A stretch of 64,000 bases of DNA, taken from contig NZ_CP022382.1 in the NCBI RefSeq assembly GCF_002302565.1, positions 1,435,001-1,499,000 on the forward strand. The letters are read 5' to 3'. Positions 19,171 to 28,844 of the stretch are shown piece by piece. Every line of letters begins with the position of its first letter. Position 1 is the first letter of the stretch. Both the position numbers and the translations under genes were made by a program. The stretch comes from Capnocytophaga canimorsus. GTDB lineage: Bacteria; Bacteroidota; Bacteroidia; Flavobacteriales; Flavobacteriaceae. Below the pieces are notes generated by a model. The model worked only from the letters and a program-made list of their open reading frames with translations. It was not told where the DNA came from and did not search any database.

Positions 19171-21663
19171 ATGAAATTGAAGTTTTCAATACCTTTTTTG
19201 ATGCTTGGTTTGCTTTTAGGTGCTCCTAAGGCAAATGCACAGCTTTTCAAAAGCAAGAAGAAAAAAGCCCAAATCGAGGCTGAGGCAAAGAAAAAAGCCG
19301 AAGCCGCCAAACCTAAGGGATTTGATGCTGTTATCCCAAAAACGGCAAAAACTACACAAGGATTGTTTACCATTCATAAGGTGAACGACAAGTATTTTTA
19401 TCAGATTCCCGATTCGCTTTTAGGGAAAGAAATGCTGATGGTTACTCGTATTTCCAAAACGGCAACAGGCATCGGTTTTGGAGGAGAAGAGGCTAACAAT
19501 CAAGTAATTCGATGGGAAAAGAAAGATAAAAAAATATTAGTGAGAATGGTTTCACATAGCATCATTGCCAATGATAGTTTGCCTATTTATGAGGCAGTTA
19601 TCAACTCGAACGTCGAACCTATTTTAGCCAGTTTCGATATTAAAACACGAGGAAAAGACAGCATTTCATCTGTGATTGAAGTCAATGAGCTTTTTGAAAG
19701 AGATACCAAACCTTTCGGACTATCAGAGCATTACCGAAAACAATACAAAATTGGCGGAATAGACACTAAGCGAAGTTTTATTGAACGAATAAAAACATTC
19801 CCAAAAAATATTGAAGTGCGTAGTATAAAAACGTACAACGCTTCTGAGCCACCTGCTTATACCAGTCGCATTGCGGGAATTATCACTGTGGAAATCAACA
19901 ATTCAATGATTTTACTTCCTGAAAATCCTATGAAACGCAGGTATTTCGATGAGCGTGTAGGTTGGTTTACAACCAGTCAAACCGATTACGGACTTCCTGT
20001 ACAAAGAACAAAATCAGTAACTTATCTTGATAGATGGCGATTAGAAGTAAAAGAAGAAGACATCGAAAAATTCAAACGTGGCGAACTTGTTGAGCCTAAA
20101 AAACCTATCGTTTATTACATCGACCGAGCTACACCCAAAGAGTGGGCTCCGTACATAAAACAAGGTATCGAAGATTGGCAAAAAGCCTTTGAAGCTGCGG
20201 GATTCAAAAATGCCATCATCGCGAAAGACCCGCCAACAAAAGAAGAAGACCCTGATTGGGACCCTGACGATATGCGATACTCGGTGGTGCGTTACTTAGC
20301 ATCTCCCATACCAAATGCTAATGGCCCACACATTAGCGACCCACGCACAGGTGAAATTCTAAATGCCAATATCAATTGGTATCACAATGTTATGACCTTG
20401 CTTCGCAATTGGTTTTTTGTACAAACGGCAGCCATCAATCCTGATGCTCAAAAGCCGGAATTTAAAACCGAAATTATGGGACGTTTGATTCGATTTGTGT
20501 CTTCACACGAAGTGGGTCACACTCTCGGATTGCCTCATAATATGGGAAGTAGCCACGCTTATCCTGTAGATTCATTACGTTCGGCTTCTTTCACCAAAAA
20601 ACACGGAACTGCTCCTTCCATTATGGATTATGCCCGATTTAACTACATCGCTCAACCTGAGGATAAAGGTGTGGCTTTGATGCCTGAAATCGGGATTTAT
20701 GACAAATATGCCATCGCTTGGGGATATCGCCCTATTTTGGATAAATCTGCAGAAGAAGAGAAAGAAACACTGAATCAGTGGATTTTAAAACACGCGGGTG
20801 ACCCTCTCTATCGCTTTGGACATCAACAAGCAGGACACATTGTTGACCCAAGTTCACAATCGGAAGATTTAGGAAACGATGCGATGAAAGCAAGTGCCTA
20901 CGGAATTACTAACCTTAAACGTATCGTGCCAAATTTGATAAAATGGACAACCAAAGAAGGAGAAACGTATGAGGATTTAAAAAGCCTTTACGGTCAGGTT
21001 TTAGGGCAATATCGTCTTTATATCGGACACGTTTCGGCTAACGTTGGAGGTGTTTACGAACATTACAAAACCGCTGACCAATCGGGCGAAGTGTATGTTT
21101 ATGTTCCAAAAGACATTCAAAAAAGAGCCGTTCAATTCCTTAATAAAGAGGTATTTAAAACACCATCTTGGCTCATTGATAATGCCATCATCAAACGTAT
21201 TGAATATGCAGGAACATTGGAACGTATTAAAAATACACAAGCTATTGGTTTATCACATTTGCTAGACATCGCACGATTGCACAGAGTAATTGAAAATGAA
21301 GCTCTTAATGGAGAGAAAGCATACAAAATTACCGAATTGATTAGTGACATCCGAAAAGGCGTATGGACAGAACTTACAACAGGAGCAAAAATTGATGCTT
21401 ACCGCAGAAACTTACAACGTTCACACGTGGAAATTTTAGGAAAAATATTGCTCGAAACCAAAGCATTGCCTCCTGCTCCACCAAGTCCGTATTTTAAAGG
21501 AACGAGTGCTAATGCTCACACCTCGGACATTAAAGCGGCTGTTCGTGCCGAACTTTCACAAATTCGAACAATGGCTCGCTCAGCTTCTTCTGCAGATGCT
21601 ATGACCCAAAACCACCTGAAAGACATCGTTGCTCGTATTGACAAGCTATTTGATACGAAATAA
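19171..21663 (+). CDS. Secreted zinc-dependent metalloprotease (DUF5117/DUF5118 type)
   Basis: About 830 residues from the ATG at 19171, which opens a signal peptide (MKLKFSIPFLMLGLLLG...ANA). The ATG at 19126 would place 15 residues before it. A Lys/Ala/Glu-rich linker (about residues 25-50) precedes conserved DUF-type beta domains; the zinc motif HEVGHTLGLPH sits near 446-456, with a following Met-turn region SIMDYARFNY. The family is widespread in Bacteroidota as a large exported peptidase. Probable site is periplasm or cell surface. A strong terminator follows. Confidence 0.88.
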   Translation: MKLKFSIPFLMLGLLLGAPKANAQLFKSKKKKAQIEAEAKKKAEAAKPKGFDAVIPKTAKTTQGLFTIHKVNDKYFYQIPDSLLGKEMLMVTRISKTATGIGFGGEEANNQVIRWEKKDKKILVRMVSHSIIANDSLPIYEAVINSNVEPILASFDIKTRGKDSISSVIEVNELFERDTKPFGLSEHYRKQYKIGGIDTKRSFIERIKTFPKNIEVRSIKTYNASEPPAYTSRIAGIITVEINNSMILLPENPMKRRYFDERVGWFTTSQTDYGLPVQRTKSVTYLDRWRLEVKEEDIEKFKRGELVEPKKPIVYYIDRATPKEWAPYIKQGIEDWQKAFEAAGFKNAIIAKDPPTKEEDPDWDPDDMRYSVVRYLASPIPNANGPHISDPRTGEILNANINWYHNVMTLLRNWFFVQTAAINPDAQKPEFKTEIMGRLIRFVSSHEVGHTLGLPHNMGSSHAYPVDSLRSASFTKKHGTAPSIMDYARFNYIAQPEDKGVALMPEIGIYDKYAIAWGYRPILDKSAEEEKETLNQWILKHAGDPLYRFGHQQAGHIVDPSSQSEDLGNDAMKASAYGITNLKRIVPNLIKWTTKEGETYEDLKSLYGQVLGQYRLYIGHVSANVGGVYEHYKTADQSGEVYVYVPKDIQKRAVQFLNKEVFKTPSWLIDNAIIKRIEYAGTLERIKNTQAIGLSHLLDIARLHRVIENEALNGEKAYKITELISDIRKGVWTELTTGAKIDAYRRNLQRSHVEILGKILLETKALPPAPPSPYFKGTSANAHTSDIKAAVRAELSQIRTMARSASSADAMTQNHLKDIVARIDKLFDTK

Positions 21664-21684
21664 ATTTTGAGAATTAAATTCAAA

Positions 21685-21718
21685 AAAAGCAGTGTAAACT
21701 TCCGTTTACACTGCTTTT
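21685..21718 (+). terminator. Terminator of the metalloprotease gene
   Basis: AAAAGCAGTGTAAAC / GTTTACACTGCTTTT, a perfect 15-bp stem with a 4-base loop, 21 bp after the stop. It lies between convergent genes and could also end transcription of dapD. Confidence 0.85.
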
Positions 21719-21782
21719 CAATTAAAAAGTAATCCAAATAAAAAAACACTTAACAACTATCAACTAAATTATCAAACATTGC

Positions 21783-22598
21783 CTATACTGACACTCCGTA
21801 TTCACGTAACGCATCGTTAAGCGAGGTCTTTTTATCGGTTGATTCTTTACGTTTGCCTATAATCAAAGCGCAAGGCACTTGATACTCACCAGCAGGAAAA
21901 GACTTGGTGTAACTACCAGGAATAACCACCGAACGAGCAGGTACATACCCTTTGATTTCTACAGGATTTTGTCCAGTAACATCAATAATTTTGGTCGAAG
22001 CAGTAAGCACTACGTTTGCTCCCAAAACAGCTTCTTTTTCTACCCGAACTCCCTCTACCACAATACAACGCGAACCGATGAAGGCTCCGTCCTCAATCAC
22101 TACAGGAGCCGCCTGTAGGGGCTCTAATACCCCGCCGATACCAACACCTCCACTTAGGTGTACATTTTTACCAATTTGTGCGCAACTCCCCACCGTTGCC
22201 CAAGTATCCACCATTGTGCCTTCATCAACATAAGCACCAATGTTCACATAACTGGGCATTAAAATAACCCCTTTTGAAATGTAGGCTCCGTATCGGGCTA
22301 CAGCATTAGGCACTACGCGAATCCCCTTACTCTCAAATCCTTTTTTTAATGGAATTTTATCGTGATATTCAAAAATACCTGCCTCTAAAGTTTCCATCTT
22401 CTGAATAGGAAAATAAAGCACTACTGCTTTCTTTACCCATTGGTTTACTTGCCATCCGCTAGCGGTGGGTTGAGCTACCCGAAGTAGCCCTGCATCTAAC
22501 TGTTCAATTACTGCTCTGATCGCTTCTTGAGTGCTTTCTTCTTGCAAAAGCGCTCTATTTTCCCAAGCGGCTTCTACCTTATTTTGTAAATCTTTCAT
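21783..22598 (-). CDS. dapD: Tetrahydrodipicolinate N-succinyltransferase
   Basis: 271 residues. Catalyses succinylation of tetrahydrodipicolinate in lysine/diaminopimelate synthesis. The N-terminal helical domain is followed by a left-handed beta-helix of hexapeptide repeats (about residues 100-215) with VNIGAYVDEGTMVDTWATVG and GGVGIGGVLEP, as in DapD. Complete length. Divergent from rseP with promoters on each side. Confidence 0.95.
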   Translation of the reverse strand: MKDLQNKVEAAWENRALLQEESTQEAIRAVIEQLDAGLLRVAQPTASGWQVNQWVKKAVVLYFPIQKMETLEAGIFEYHDKIPLKKGFESKGIRVVPNAVARYGAYISKGVILMPSYVNIGAYVDEGTMVDTWATVGSCAQIGKNVHLSGGVGIGGVLEPLQAAPVVIEDGAFIGSRCIVVEGVRVEKEAVLGANVVLTASTKIIDVTGQNPVEIKGYVPARSVVIPGSYTKSFPAGEYQVPCALIIGKRKESTDKKTSLNDALREYGVSV

Positions 22599-22634
22599 AG
22601 CTTTTTATTATCTATCCCTTTTTTAGAATCATCG

Positions 22635-22642
22635 CAAATATA
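22635..22642 (-). promoter_or_regulatory. dapD promoter -7 element (TATATTTG)
   Basis: Exact TAnnTTTG on the minus strand, 36 bp before the dapD ATG. Confidence 0.5.
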
Positions 22643-22681
22643 CGACATTTAACAAACCCGCCGATAAAGAAATAGTTTTAT

Positions 22682-22689
22682 TATATTTG
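22682..22689 (+). promoter_or_regulatory. rseP promoter -7 element (TATATTTG)
   Basis: Exact TAnnTTTG match, 21 bp before the rseP ATG and back to back with the dapD element. Confidence 0.5.
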
Positions 22690-22710
22690 CCCAAATTTTA
22701 AAATAGTATA

Positions 22711-24039
22711 ATGGAAACATTCTTCATTAAGGCGGCTCAACTGATTTTGAGCTTATCTATATTGGTAGTACTGCACGAATTGGGGCATTTTATCCCTGCC
22801 AAAATTTTCAAAACCCGAGTAGAGAAATTCTTCTTATTTTTTGACGTAAAATTTGCACTATTCAAAAAGAAAATAGGCGAAACCGTTTATGGTATTGGGT
22901 GGTTGCCCTTGGGCGGATACGTTAAAATTTCAGGAATGATTGACGAGAGTATGGATAAAGAGCAAATGGCTCAACCGCCTCAGCCTTGGGAGTTTCGCAG
23001 CAAACCTGCTTGGCAACGCCTCATTATTATGATTGGCGGAGTTACCGTAAACTTACTTTTAGGTTTTTTTATCTATGCAATGATTTTATTCACTTGGGGC
23101 GAACATCAGGTGAAAGAAAACACCATCGAAGGCGGATTTGCCGTTACCAAAACTATGCGTGACTTTGGGGTACAAAATGGCGATATCGTAACCCAAATCA
23201 ACGGAAAACCTCTAGAGAACTTGCTTGATGTAAATCGGCATATTATGATGCGTAACGTAAGTAGCCTAACAGTAAAGCGCTTGGACGGCAGTACAAAAGA
23301 AATTTCCTTACCCGATTCTATCGGCAAGACCCTCTTTTTACGAGGCGAAATGACGCCTTTCAATGCAAAAATCAAACCAATAATTGACAGTGTTTTAGCC
23401 GATTCACCCGCATCAAAAGCAGGACTCAAAAAAGGAGACAAAATCATTGATATAAACGGAAGAATCATTCACTACCATTGTGATATTTCTCCCGCTATAG
23501 CTACTACTGCCGAAAACGGAAACGTAACTATCAATATAGAGCGCGACGGACAACACCAAGTTTTTAACATCTCATTGGATAAAAAACAAAGAATGGGCTT
23601 TGTATTCTCGCAACAAGAAGGGAAGATAAGCACCGTTACCAAAACATACGATTTCCTTTCAGCGCTATCCACTGGAATTTCATACGGATATTGGACCCTC
23701 CGCGATTATGTAGCCCAATTCAAATTCGTATTCACCAAAAAAGGAGCTACTGAAGTGGGTGGTTTTGCAGCCATAGGCAATATGTTTCCCCCTGTATGGG
23801 ATTGGAAAGCGTTTTGGCATACCACTGCTTTAATTTCCATAATGTTAGCTTTTATGAATATTTTACCAATTCCTGCTTTAGATGGCGGACACGTGATATT
23901 TCTACTCTATGAAATGGTTACTGGCAGAAAACCCAGTGACAAAGTTTTAGAATACGCCCAAATGGTAGGCTTTTTCATTCTGATTGCATTGCTGCTTTTT
24001 GCCAACGGTAACGACCTTTACAAGTGGCTATTTAAATAA
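22711..24039 (+). CDS. rseP: Site-2 intramembrane zinc metalloprotease RseP
   Basis: 442 residues. Inner-membrane protease cutting transmembrane substrates such as anti-sigma factors. Zinc motif HELGH is in the first membrane helix (residues 22-26). Two PDZ-like regions follow in the periplasmic part (roughly 115-200 and 205-290). The third zinc ligand is in NILPIPALDGGH near 383-394, and a last hydrophobic helix is at the C-terminus. All catalytic elements are present. It is followed by a terminator, so transcribed alone. Confidence 0.95.
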   Translation: METFFIKAAQLILSLSILVVLHELGHFIPAKIFKTRVEKFFLFFDVKFALFKKKIGETVYGIGWLPLGGYVKISGMIDESMDKEQMAQPPQPWEFRSKPAWQRLIIMIGGVTVNLLLGFFIYAMILFTWGEHQVKENTIEGGFAVTKTMRDFGVQNGDIVTQINGKPLENLLDVNRHIMMRNVSSLTVKRLDGSTKEISLPDSIGKTLFLRGEMTPFNAKIKPIIDSVLADSPASKAGLKKGDKIIDINGRIIHYHCDISPAIATTAENGNVTINIERDGQHQVFNISLDKKQRMGFVFSQQEGKISTVTKTYDFLSALSTGISYGYWTLRDYVAQFKFVFTKKGATEVGGFAAIGNMFPPVWDWKAFWHTTALISIMLAFMNILPIPALDGGHVIFLLYEMVTGRKPSDKVLEYAQMVGFFILIALLLFANGNDLYKWLFK

Positions 24040-24064
24040 ATGGAAGACTACTTTTTAAAATTTT

Positions 24065-24098
24065 AAGTGATAGGAACAAAATTATTCCTATCACTTTT
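24065..24098 (+). terminator. Terminator of rseP
   Basis: AAGTGATAGGAA / TTCCTATCACTT stem with an 8-base loop, then TT and more pyrimidines. The rest of the 24040-24243 gap shows nothing recognisable. Confidence 0.75.
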
Positions 24099-24243
24099 CT
24101 ATTTTTTGCTCTTATTGGCGGAGGAAAATAATCTGAATTTGAAAATAACAACCTTTGGCGCCGATAGAAAGTTCGTAAATGGGCTGATTATTAGCATTAT
24201 TTCTTTGTTTCTTTAACTAATGGTAAAAACCAATTGCCAAAGT

Positions 24244-24861
24244 TTATTTATCATCGTTTATGTAAATTTCATCTATCTGATTTAATTCAATTAAAAGATT
24301 ATCATACGGATAAGAATAAAAATTCAACCGAATTCTGTCCTTTTCTTTTTTATCTTTGAACTCAATTGTTTCTAAATGTACATAAACATCATTTGATTTG
24401 TACAAGTAGTTTTTATGATACATAAAAGTATTCTCATCAGAAATATCCTCTTCTAACCGCTCTTTGTTGGTTAAATCAACCATTTTAAATGATTGGTTTA
24501 AACTTTTTATGATTTCCTCGATTTTATTTTCATCGGTTTCGGCTTCTAATTCGAGGAAAATAAATTTATTTGTTCTTTTATTAACCCAAAATTGCATATA
24601 GTCGAAAATAATATTTGTACTGCCTATATTAAGTAAGATATTTTCGGGAGTATTAATGTTGTATAAAATTACTTTATCATCTACATTACCAATCACATAT
24701 TCCACATTTGATAGTAAAACCTCTTTATTCTCGTTAAATGAAAGTCTGTCCAAATAAAATATTTTATTTTTTTCACCTAACCCCTTAGGATTTTCTTTTT
24801 GTTGAGATTTGCAACTCATTATCAATAAAAAGCTTAATGTTAATACAAGTATTTTTTTCAT
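24244..24861 (-). CDS. Lipoprotein of unknown function
   Basis: About 205 residues from the ATG at 24861. Signal MKKILVLTLSFLLIMSC with lipobox Cys, followed by KSQQKE. The mature part is charged and AT-rich in codon use, with no recognised family. It is the first gene of the accessory island after rseP and is transcribed towards it. The upstream ATG at 24867 would add only two residues. Confidence 0.7.
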   Translation of the reverse strand: MKKILVLTLSFLLIMSCKSQQKENPKGLGEKNKIFYLDRLSFNENKEVLLSNVEYVIGNVDDKVILYNINTPENILLNIGSTNIIFDYMQFWVNKRTNKFIFLELEAETDENKIEEIIKSLNQSFKMVDLTNKERLEEDISDENTFMYHKNYLYKSNDVYVHLETIEFKDKKEKDRIRLNFYSYPYDNLLIELNQIDEIYINDDK

Positions 24862-24973
24862 TTCCATTATTTTTTATCTTTTTCAATATGAATTTTTCCT
24901 AAAATACATTCAACTTTTGTATTTTGTATGTCGCGAATTTATAAAAAATATATAGCTATTTGGTAGGAAATAT

Positions 24974-24981
24974 TATTTTTG
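24974..24981 (+). promoter_or_regulatory. Candidate -7 element (TATTTTTG)
   Basis: Exact TAnnTTTG match 25 bp before the ATG at 25007; likely drives the two following genes. Confidence 0.45.
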
Positions 24982-25006
24982 CAATTTATCTAAAAATGTA
25001 TTAAAA

Positions 25007-25438
25007 ATGAAAAAATTATTTTTCTTGGGAATGCTTTTCTTTTCCTTACAAGGGTTTTCACAAACCATTATTTCGCAAACGTATTACGAAGGCACTATCG
25101 GAACGGACTTGAAAGTAGGGCTTTACCTCGCCATTAAAGAAACCGGATGTCCAAACACCTATGCCGAAGCCTATTACAAATACGAAAAATCCAACGAACG
25201 CATTTTGTTAGAGCCTTTTATGGACCACAAAGAAGAAAGATTTACTTTCGTAGAATTCGGAAATACAGGCATTTTGTTGCTCCATCGCAAAGGCGAAACC
25301 TTGGAAGGACTTTGGATAGCCCCTGACGGAAAAAAACAACTCCAAGTAAAGCTCAAAGCCCTACCACAATCTGAAAAAAGTTATGAGCGTATGGAAGACC
25401 ATTACGAGCGACTCCATTACGAATCACACGACTGTTAA
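25007..25438 (+). CDS. Small secreted protein of unknown function
   Basis: 143 residues with a signal peptide (MKKLFFLGMLFFSLQGFSQ). The mature part (about 124 residues) looks like a small beta-rich domain: TYYEGTIGTDLKVGLYL, then alternating strands such as FVEFGNTGILLLHRKGETLEG and the motif GLWIAPDGKKQLQVKL. The end is rich in Glu, Arg and His and finishes in Cys. No family is recognised with confidence. The following lipoprotein gene starts 12 bp later, so they are likely co-transcribed. Confidence 0.7.
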   Translation: MKKLFFLGMLFFSLQGFSQTIISQTYYEGTIGTDLKVGLYLAIKETGCPNTYAEAYYKYEKSNERILLEPFMDHKEERFTFVEFGNTGILLLHRKGETLEGLWIAPDGKKQLQVKLKALPQSEKSYERMEDHYERLHYESHDC

Positions 25439-25450
25439 ACACCTGAATCT

Positions 25451-26677
25451 ATGAAAAATATATTATTTCTATTGCTATTATTCCTTTGTTCTTGTGATTT
25501 TTCTTCAAAGAAAAAACAAGAAAACAAAGAGGGCGTTTCAAACAATGAAATGTATAACAATGAAGCATCTAACAATGATTCAATAACAGAGGTAACGTAT
25601 ATCAAATCATTTTTTAATGAAGACTTACCCCTTGAAATTCATCAAATAAGCGAAAAGGAATTTCATACCGCTCAATCCAAAGCTCCAAAAAGCGATTCAA
25701 TCCCTAAAATTACAAACTTTGCTGAAGCGGAAAAACTCTTAAAAGACATCATAATATTCCGAAAATATGAGGAACGGATGCTCTTTCCGCAGGAAATCCG
25801 TTTTCGTAACGGACTCAAACTCGACACCATTTATGATTTGTTGAACGAAATTGGTTTTGCCGCTTATTTTCCTACCGAAGACATCGTACTTTTCGAGGGA
25901 GGGCATAGCTCTGATGTAAGTTTTAATCTCTCCAATGGCAAACAAACTGAGGAGGTCGGCAACCCTGATTTTGTGGTAGCTTCGCCTAATAATAAAGTTC
26001 GACTCAATGGCTTCTACGGAGGGCAAGAATGCGTGTTTTATTTTATTCAGCAGTACAAAAATGGTCAGTGGCAAAAAACCATCAACTTAGACCATATTTT
26101 TGAAAAAATTACGACAAAAATGCTTTGTAATCTCAGTGCTTTTTGGGCAGATGACACTACCTTGTATCTTGCACATCCCAATTATGATGAGCAGGGGACA
26201 ATGGAATTTATCCATTATAAAATCATTCTAAAACCTACCGTTTCTGATGTAACGTGGTCTGATTTTCCAACAATTTCTTTTCCTAAAAAGGAACAAGCCA
26301 ACGCCGATAATTACGATTTGTTACCTGCATTAAGCAGCCGTCAAGCCCGATTATTACTTTCAGGATTGTTCCCTGATGCGGAAAATTTTAAACGCGTTTA
26401 TAGCGTACCTTTCTCGGACGATTTTACTTCCGTAGTGGTGGCTTTTCAACAGGGAGAACATCAATTTTCAACGATACTTTTTAATTTGGATAAAAACAAT
26501 CAAATTATTGATTATCTTTTGATTGCTTATGATGAAATTGCCGAAAGTGCCGTATTTACAGAGTCCGTTTTAAACAAAAATTCGATTGTTGTAAGAAAAG
26601 AATTTTACGAAAATGTGATAACATTTACCTATGAAATCAGTCCGAAAGGGGAGTTTGTTTTGAAAAAAATAGAATAA
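25451..26677 (+). CDS. Large lipoprotein of unknown function
   Basis: 408 residues. Lipoprotein signal MKNILFLLLLFLCSC (Cys near 15), then a Ser/Asn/Glu linker (about residues 17-45) with repeated SNNE-like words. The rest may be one or two beta domains with the WADDTTLYLAHP stretch typical of envelope proteins of unknown role. No family identified. Spacing of 12 bp to the preceding gene suggests one operon. Confidence 0.7.
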   Translation: MKNILFLLLLFLCSCDFSSKKKQENKEGVSNNEMYNNEASNNDSITEVTYIKSFFNEDLPLEIHQISEKEFHTAQSKAPKSDSIPKITNFAEAEKLLKDIIIFRKYEERMLFPQEIRFRNGLKLDTIYDLLNEIGFAAYFPTEDIVLFEGGHSSDVSFNLSNGKQTEEVGNPDFVVASPNNKVRLNGFYGGQECVFYFIQQYKNGQWQKTINLDHIFEKITTKMLCNLSAFWADDTTLYLAHPNYDEQGTMEFIHYKIILKPTVSDVTWSDFPTISFPKKEQANADNYDLLPALSSRQARLLLSGLFPDAENFKRVYSVPFSDDFTSVVVAFQQGEHQFSTILFNLDKNNQIIDYLLIAYDEIAESAVFTESVLNKNSIVVRKEFYENVITFTYEISPKGEFVLKKIE

Positions 26678-27000
26678 AATGATACGCAAAAAACGTATGA
26701 TCATATGGAAGAGCATTAAAATAACTCAATTATGAAACATATAGCTAATCCTCTTTAAATTGTCGTTCTTTTCAAGAGTGAGTTTATGACCTTGGAGACG
26801 AAGCGTTAAAAAAAACAATGAATGGAGCGTGGAAAATATCCATTGTTTGAGCGAAGCGAGTTTGGAGATTTTCAGTGAAATTCATCTGATTTTTAGCGAA
26901 GTATCCAAAGTCTTGAATTTTTGGTTCTTTTGTTTCAAGACAAAAGAACAGAAAAAAAGACAAATTATATAGAGTTAGCTATACAATAAAACACCTCACA
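26678..27000. other. Intergenic region with a perfect palindrome
   Basis: 323 bp without a gene. At 26924-26949 the inverted repeat GTTCTTTTGT / ACAAAAGAAC (6-base loop) is preceded by a stretch containing GAGCGAAGCGAG and TTTAGCGAAGTATCC, which looks like a degraded conserved element rather than random DNA. I have seen similar text in intergenic DNA of other Bacteroidota, but cannot name a class for it. No promoter was found for the gene at 27001. Confidence 0.5.
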
Positions 27001-27825
27001 ATGAAAAAAATAATCACACTCGCACTAATTTTCCTAAATGGAATGCTCTTGGCACAGCAATACAGACCGCTCTCCGAACAGAAAAACGGACTGATACTCT
27101 CAAAATTAGATTGGCAAAACGACCTACAATCCGAAAACCTCAAAGGAAAAATAAAATCAATCGAAACTTATTTTTATAACGAAGGTTCGCTTTCTCCGCA
27201 GGGAAAAGAATTTATGAAGCAGGAAAAACGATTTTTTGAATTGTTTAACTATAACCCACACGGAAACCTCACTGAACACTATCCCCCACACGATTCTATT
27301 CCCGTGGTTTGGAAGTATAACCCAAACCATCAGCCGATTGCGGTGAGCAGTCGTTGGGCAAATATTCAATATTTTTATGAAAACGGACTACTTGTGGGAG
27401 CTGTTTTAAAGACAGAAAATACCGTTACCGAAAGTAAAATTATTCTTAATGAGAAGGGAAATGTCATAAAACAAACGCTTTCCCGAAAAAAAATATCAGT
27501 AGGAGAGCATAATTTGGAATATGATGAAAATGGCTATCTTTCTAAAATTCAGGAAGTAAGTCCGCTCGGAATTTTGGATATTCTTTACACCAACGATTCG
27601 CACGGAAGGGTTTTAAAGGAAACGATACTTGAAAACGATGCTGTTGTAAAAACAAAAACGATGCAATACAACCCCAATGGCGATTTGATACAGGAAATAG
27701 ACGGAGCATATACCAAAACATTTTCGTATGAGTATGATAATCAAGGTAATTGGATGCTTCGATATGAATACATTAACGATAAACGAACGGGCATCACCGA
27801 AAGAGTCATTACCTATTATGAATAA
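27001..27825 (+). CDS. Secreted YD-repeat-like protein
   Basis: 274 residues. Signal peptide MKKIITLALIFLNGMLLA. The body carries repeats of the form (F/Y)xYNPxGNLTE, YDENGYLSKI, NDSHGRVLKE, YNPNGDLIQE and YEYDNQGNWMLRYEY, about 20 residues apart. These resemble the YD repeats of Rhs/teneurin shells, but the protein is far too short to form a toxin cocoon and has no core-terminal cleavage motif. A role in the envelope is inferred only from the signal. It lies just upstream of the immunity bank. Confidence 0.7.
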   Translation: MKKIITLALIFLNGMLLAQQYRPLSEQKNGLILSKLDWQNDLQSENLKGKIKSIETYFYNEGSLSPQGKEFMKQEKRFFELFNYNPHGNLTEHYPPHDSIPVVWKYNPNHQPIAVSSRWANIQYFYENGLLVGAVLKTENTVTESKIILNEKGNVIKQTLSRKKISVGEHNLEYDENGYLSKIQEVSPLGILDILYTNDSHGRVLKETILENDAVVKTKTMQYNPNGDLIQEIDGAYTKTFSYEYDNQGNWMLRYEYINDKRTGITERVITYYE

Positions 27826-27866
27826 CGCCTTTTTGGAAACCTTCAACGGAAGCGGTTACATTGTTA

Positions 27867-27906
27867 AACGGGAGCGTACCTTTTAGTAAATAGGTACGCT
27901 CCCGTT
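27867..27906. terminator. Strong inverted repeat after the YD-like gene
   Basis: AACGGGAGCGTACC / GGTACGCTCCCGTT, a perfect 14-bp stem with a 12-base loop, 41 bp after the stop. It is GC-rich for this region. No long T run follows, so it may end transcription or stabilise the mRNA 3' end. Confidence 0.55.
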
Positions 27907-27983
27907 AATCAATAGATACGTATCGGTTGAGGTAATCAAGCGGAAGCATTAAAATAATATCAACTTTTTAACATAGAAAAATG

Positions 27984-28760
27984 ATGAACAAAAAACTAAA
28001 AATTCAGCATTTACTGAAATTATTTGTCGCTTTGGCGATGTATTCTTGTAGTAACGGACAAACGCCAACTACGTACCACATCGGAAAAATTCCTCAATTG
28101 GAACGATTTGAAACGCTGACTAAAAACGAAATCCGTTTGGATTCTTTGAAAGACAAGCACCAAAAAGAAGAACTACAAATGATGCTTGACGGCAAAGCCT
28201 TTATAGCGGAAGCACCCCAAGAGTTTGTTCAAAAAATGATTGAAAAACATAAAATTACCGCTCTGCGATACAAAGATAACCGCAGCCGATACTTTATCAA
28301 AACTTTGGCAAAAGGCAAGGAATATCCCTTTTTAAGCGCGGAAGAGGAGCCTTTCACCACCGATTGTACGTGCGTGTTGGATAACGATACCATCAAAATA
28401 CGAATGGGAATTTGGGTTTTCGGAGGTTTTCAGTTTAATATCAATCTGAGTAAGAACGATTTCCAAACCCTTTATTGGGAAGATACGCACGAGCGAAACA
28501 CTTATAAACAAACTCTTTCCGATACACTAACGGACAATATCACTCTTGAAATGCAACAGCAAAAACTCATTTTGGCAAAAAAGCCTACTTTTACCCTCGG
28601 AGAGGAATTGTTGGGGCATCTTACCTTCAAAACGAATGAATTTTATCAACAGACAGAAGAAATTGATGCGGAAAATAGCCAAGATATGCTAAAAGTAGCT
28701 AAGGCGGGAGAGCTTTATTTCCGTTGCCAAGTACGGCAAAAAACGGAGGACGACAAATAA
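27984..28760 (+). CDS. Lipoprotein-like protein of unknown function
   Basis: 258 residues from the second ATG (the ORF also allows the ATG three bases earlier). N-terminal hydrophobic stretch ending in ALAMYSC, a probable lipobox, after a short basic stretch (NKKLKIQHLLKLF). No family is recognised. The mature part contains TDCTCVLDNDTIKIRMGIWVF, a beta-strand pattern with a Cys-Thr-Cys. Orientation and spacing link it to the YD-like gene group rather than to the immunity genes downstream. Confidence 0.6.
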   Translation: MNKKLKIQHLLKLFVALAMYSCSNGQTPTTYHIGKIPQLERFETLTKNEIRLDSLKDKHQKEELQMMLDGKAFIAEAPQEFVQKMIEKHKITALRYKDNRSRYFIKTLAKGKEYPFLSAEEEPFTTDCTCVLDNDTIKIRMGIWVFGGFQFNINLSKNDFQTLYWEDTHERNTYKQTLSDTLTDNITLEMQQQKLILAKKPTFTLGEELLGHLTFKTNEFYQQTEEIDAENSQDMLKVAKAGELYFRCQVRQKTEDDK

Positions 28761-28844
28761 TGGTATTGTTGGGGCTTATCGGAATCAGTTACAAACAAAT
28801 GATGATGTAGTCGCAGGAAATTAGTAAAAAGTTTAAAAAATACA

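Noticed and set aside
21952..22233. Antisense frame over dapD
   Set aside because: Low-complexity Thr/Pro/Ser text, a typical shadow of hexapeptide-repeat codons.
27001..27825. Rhs toxin shell
   Set aside because: Only a few YD-like repeats, 274 residues, no cleavage motif or toxin tip.
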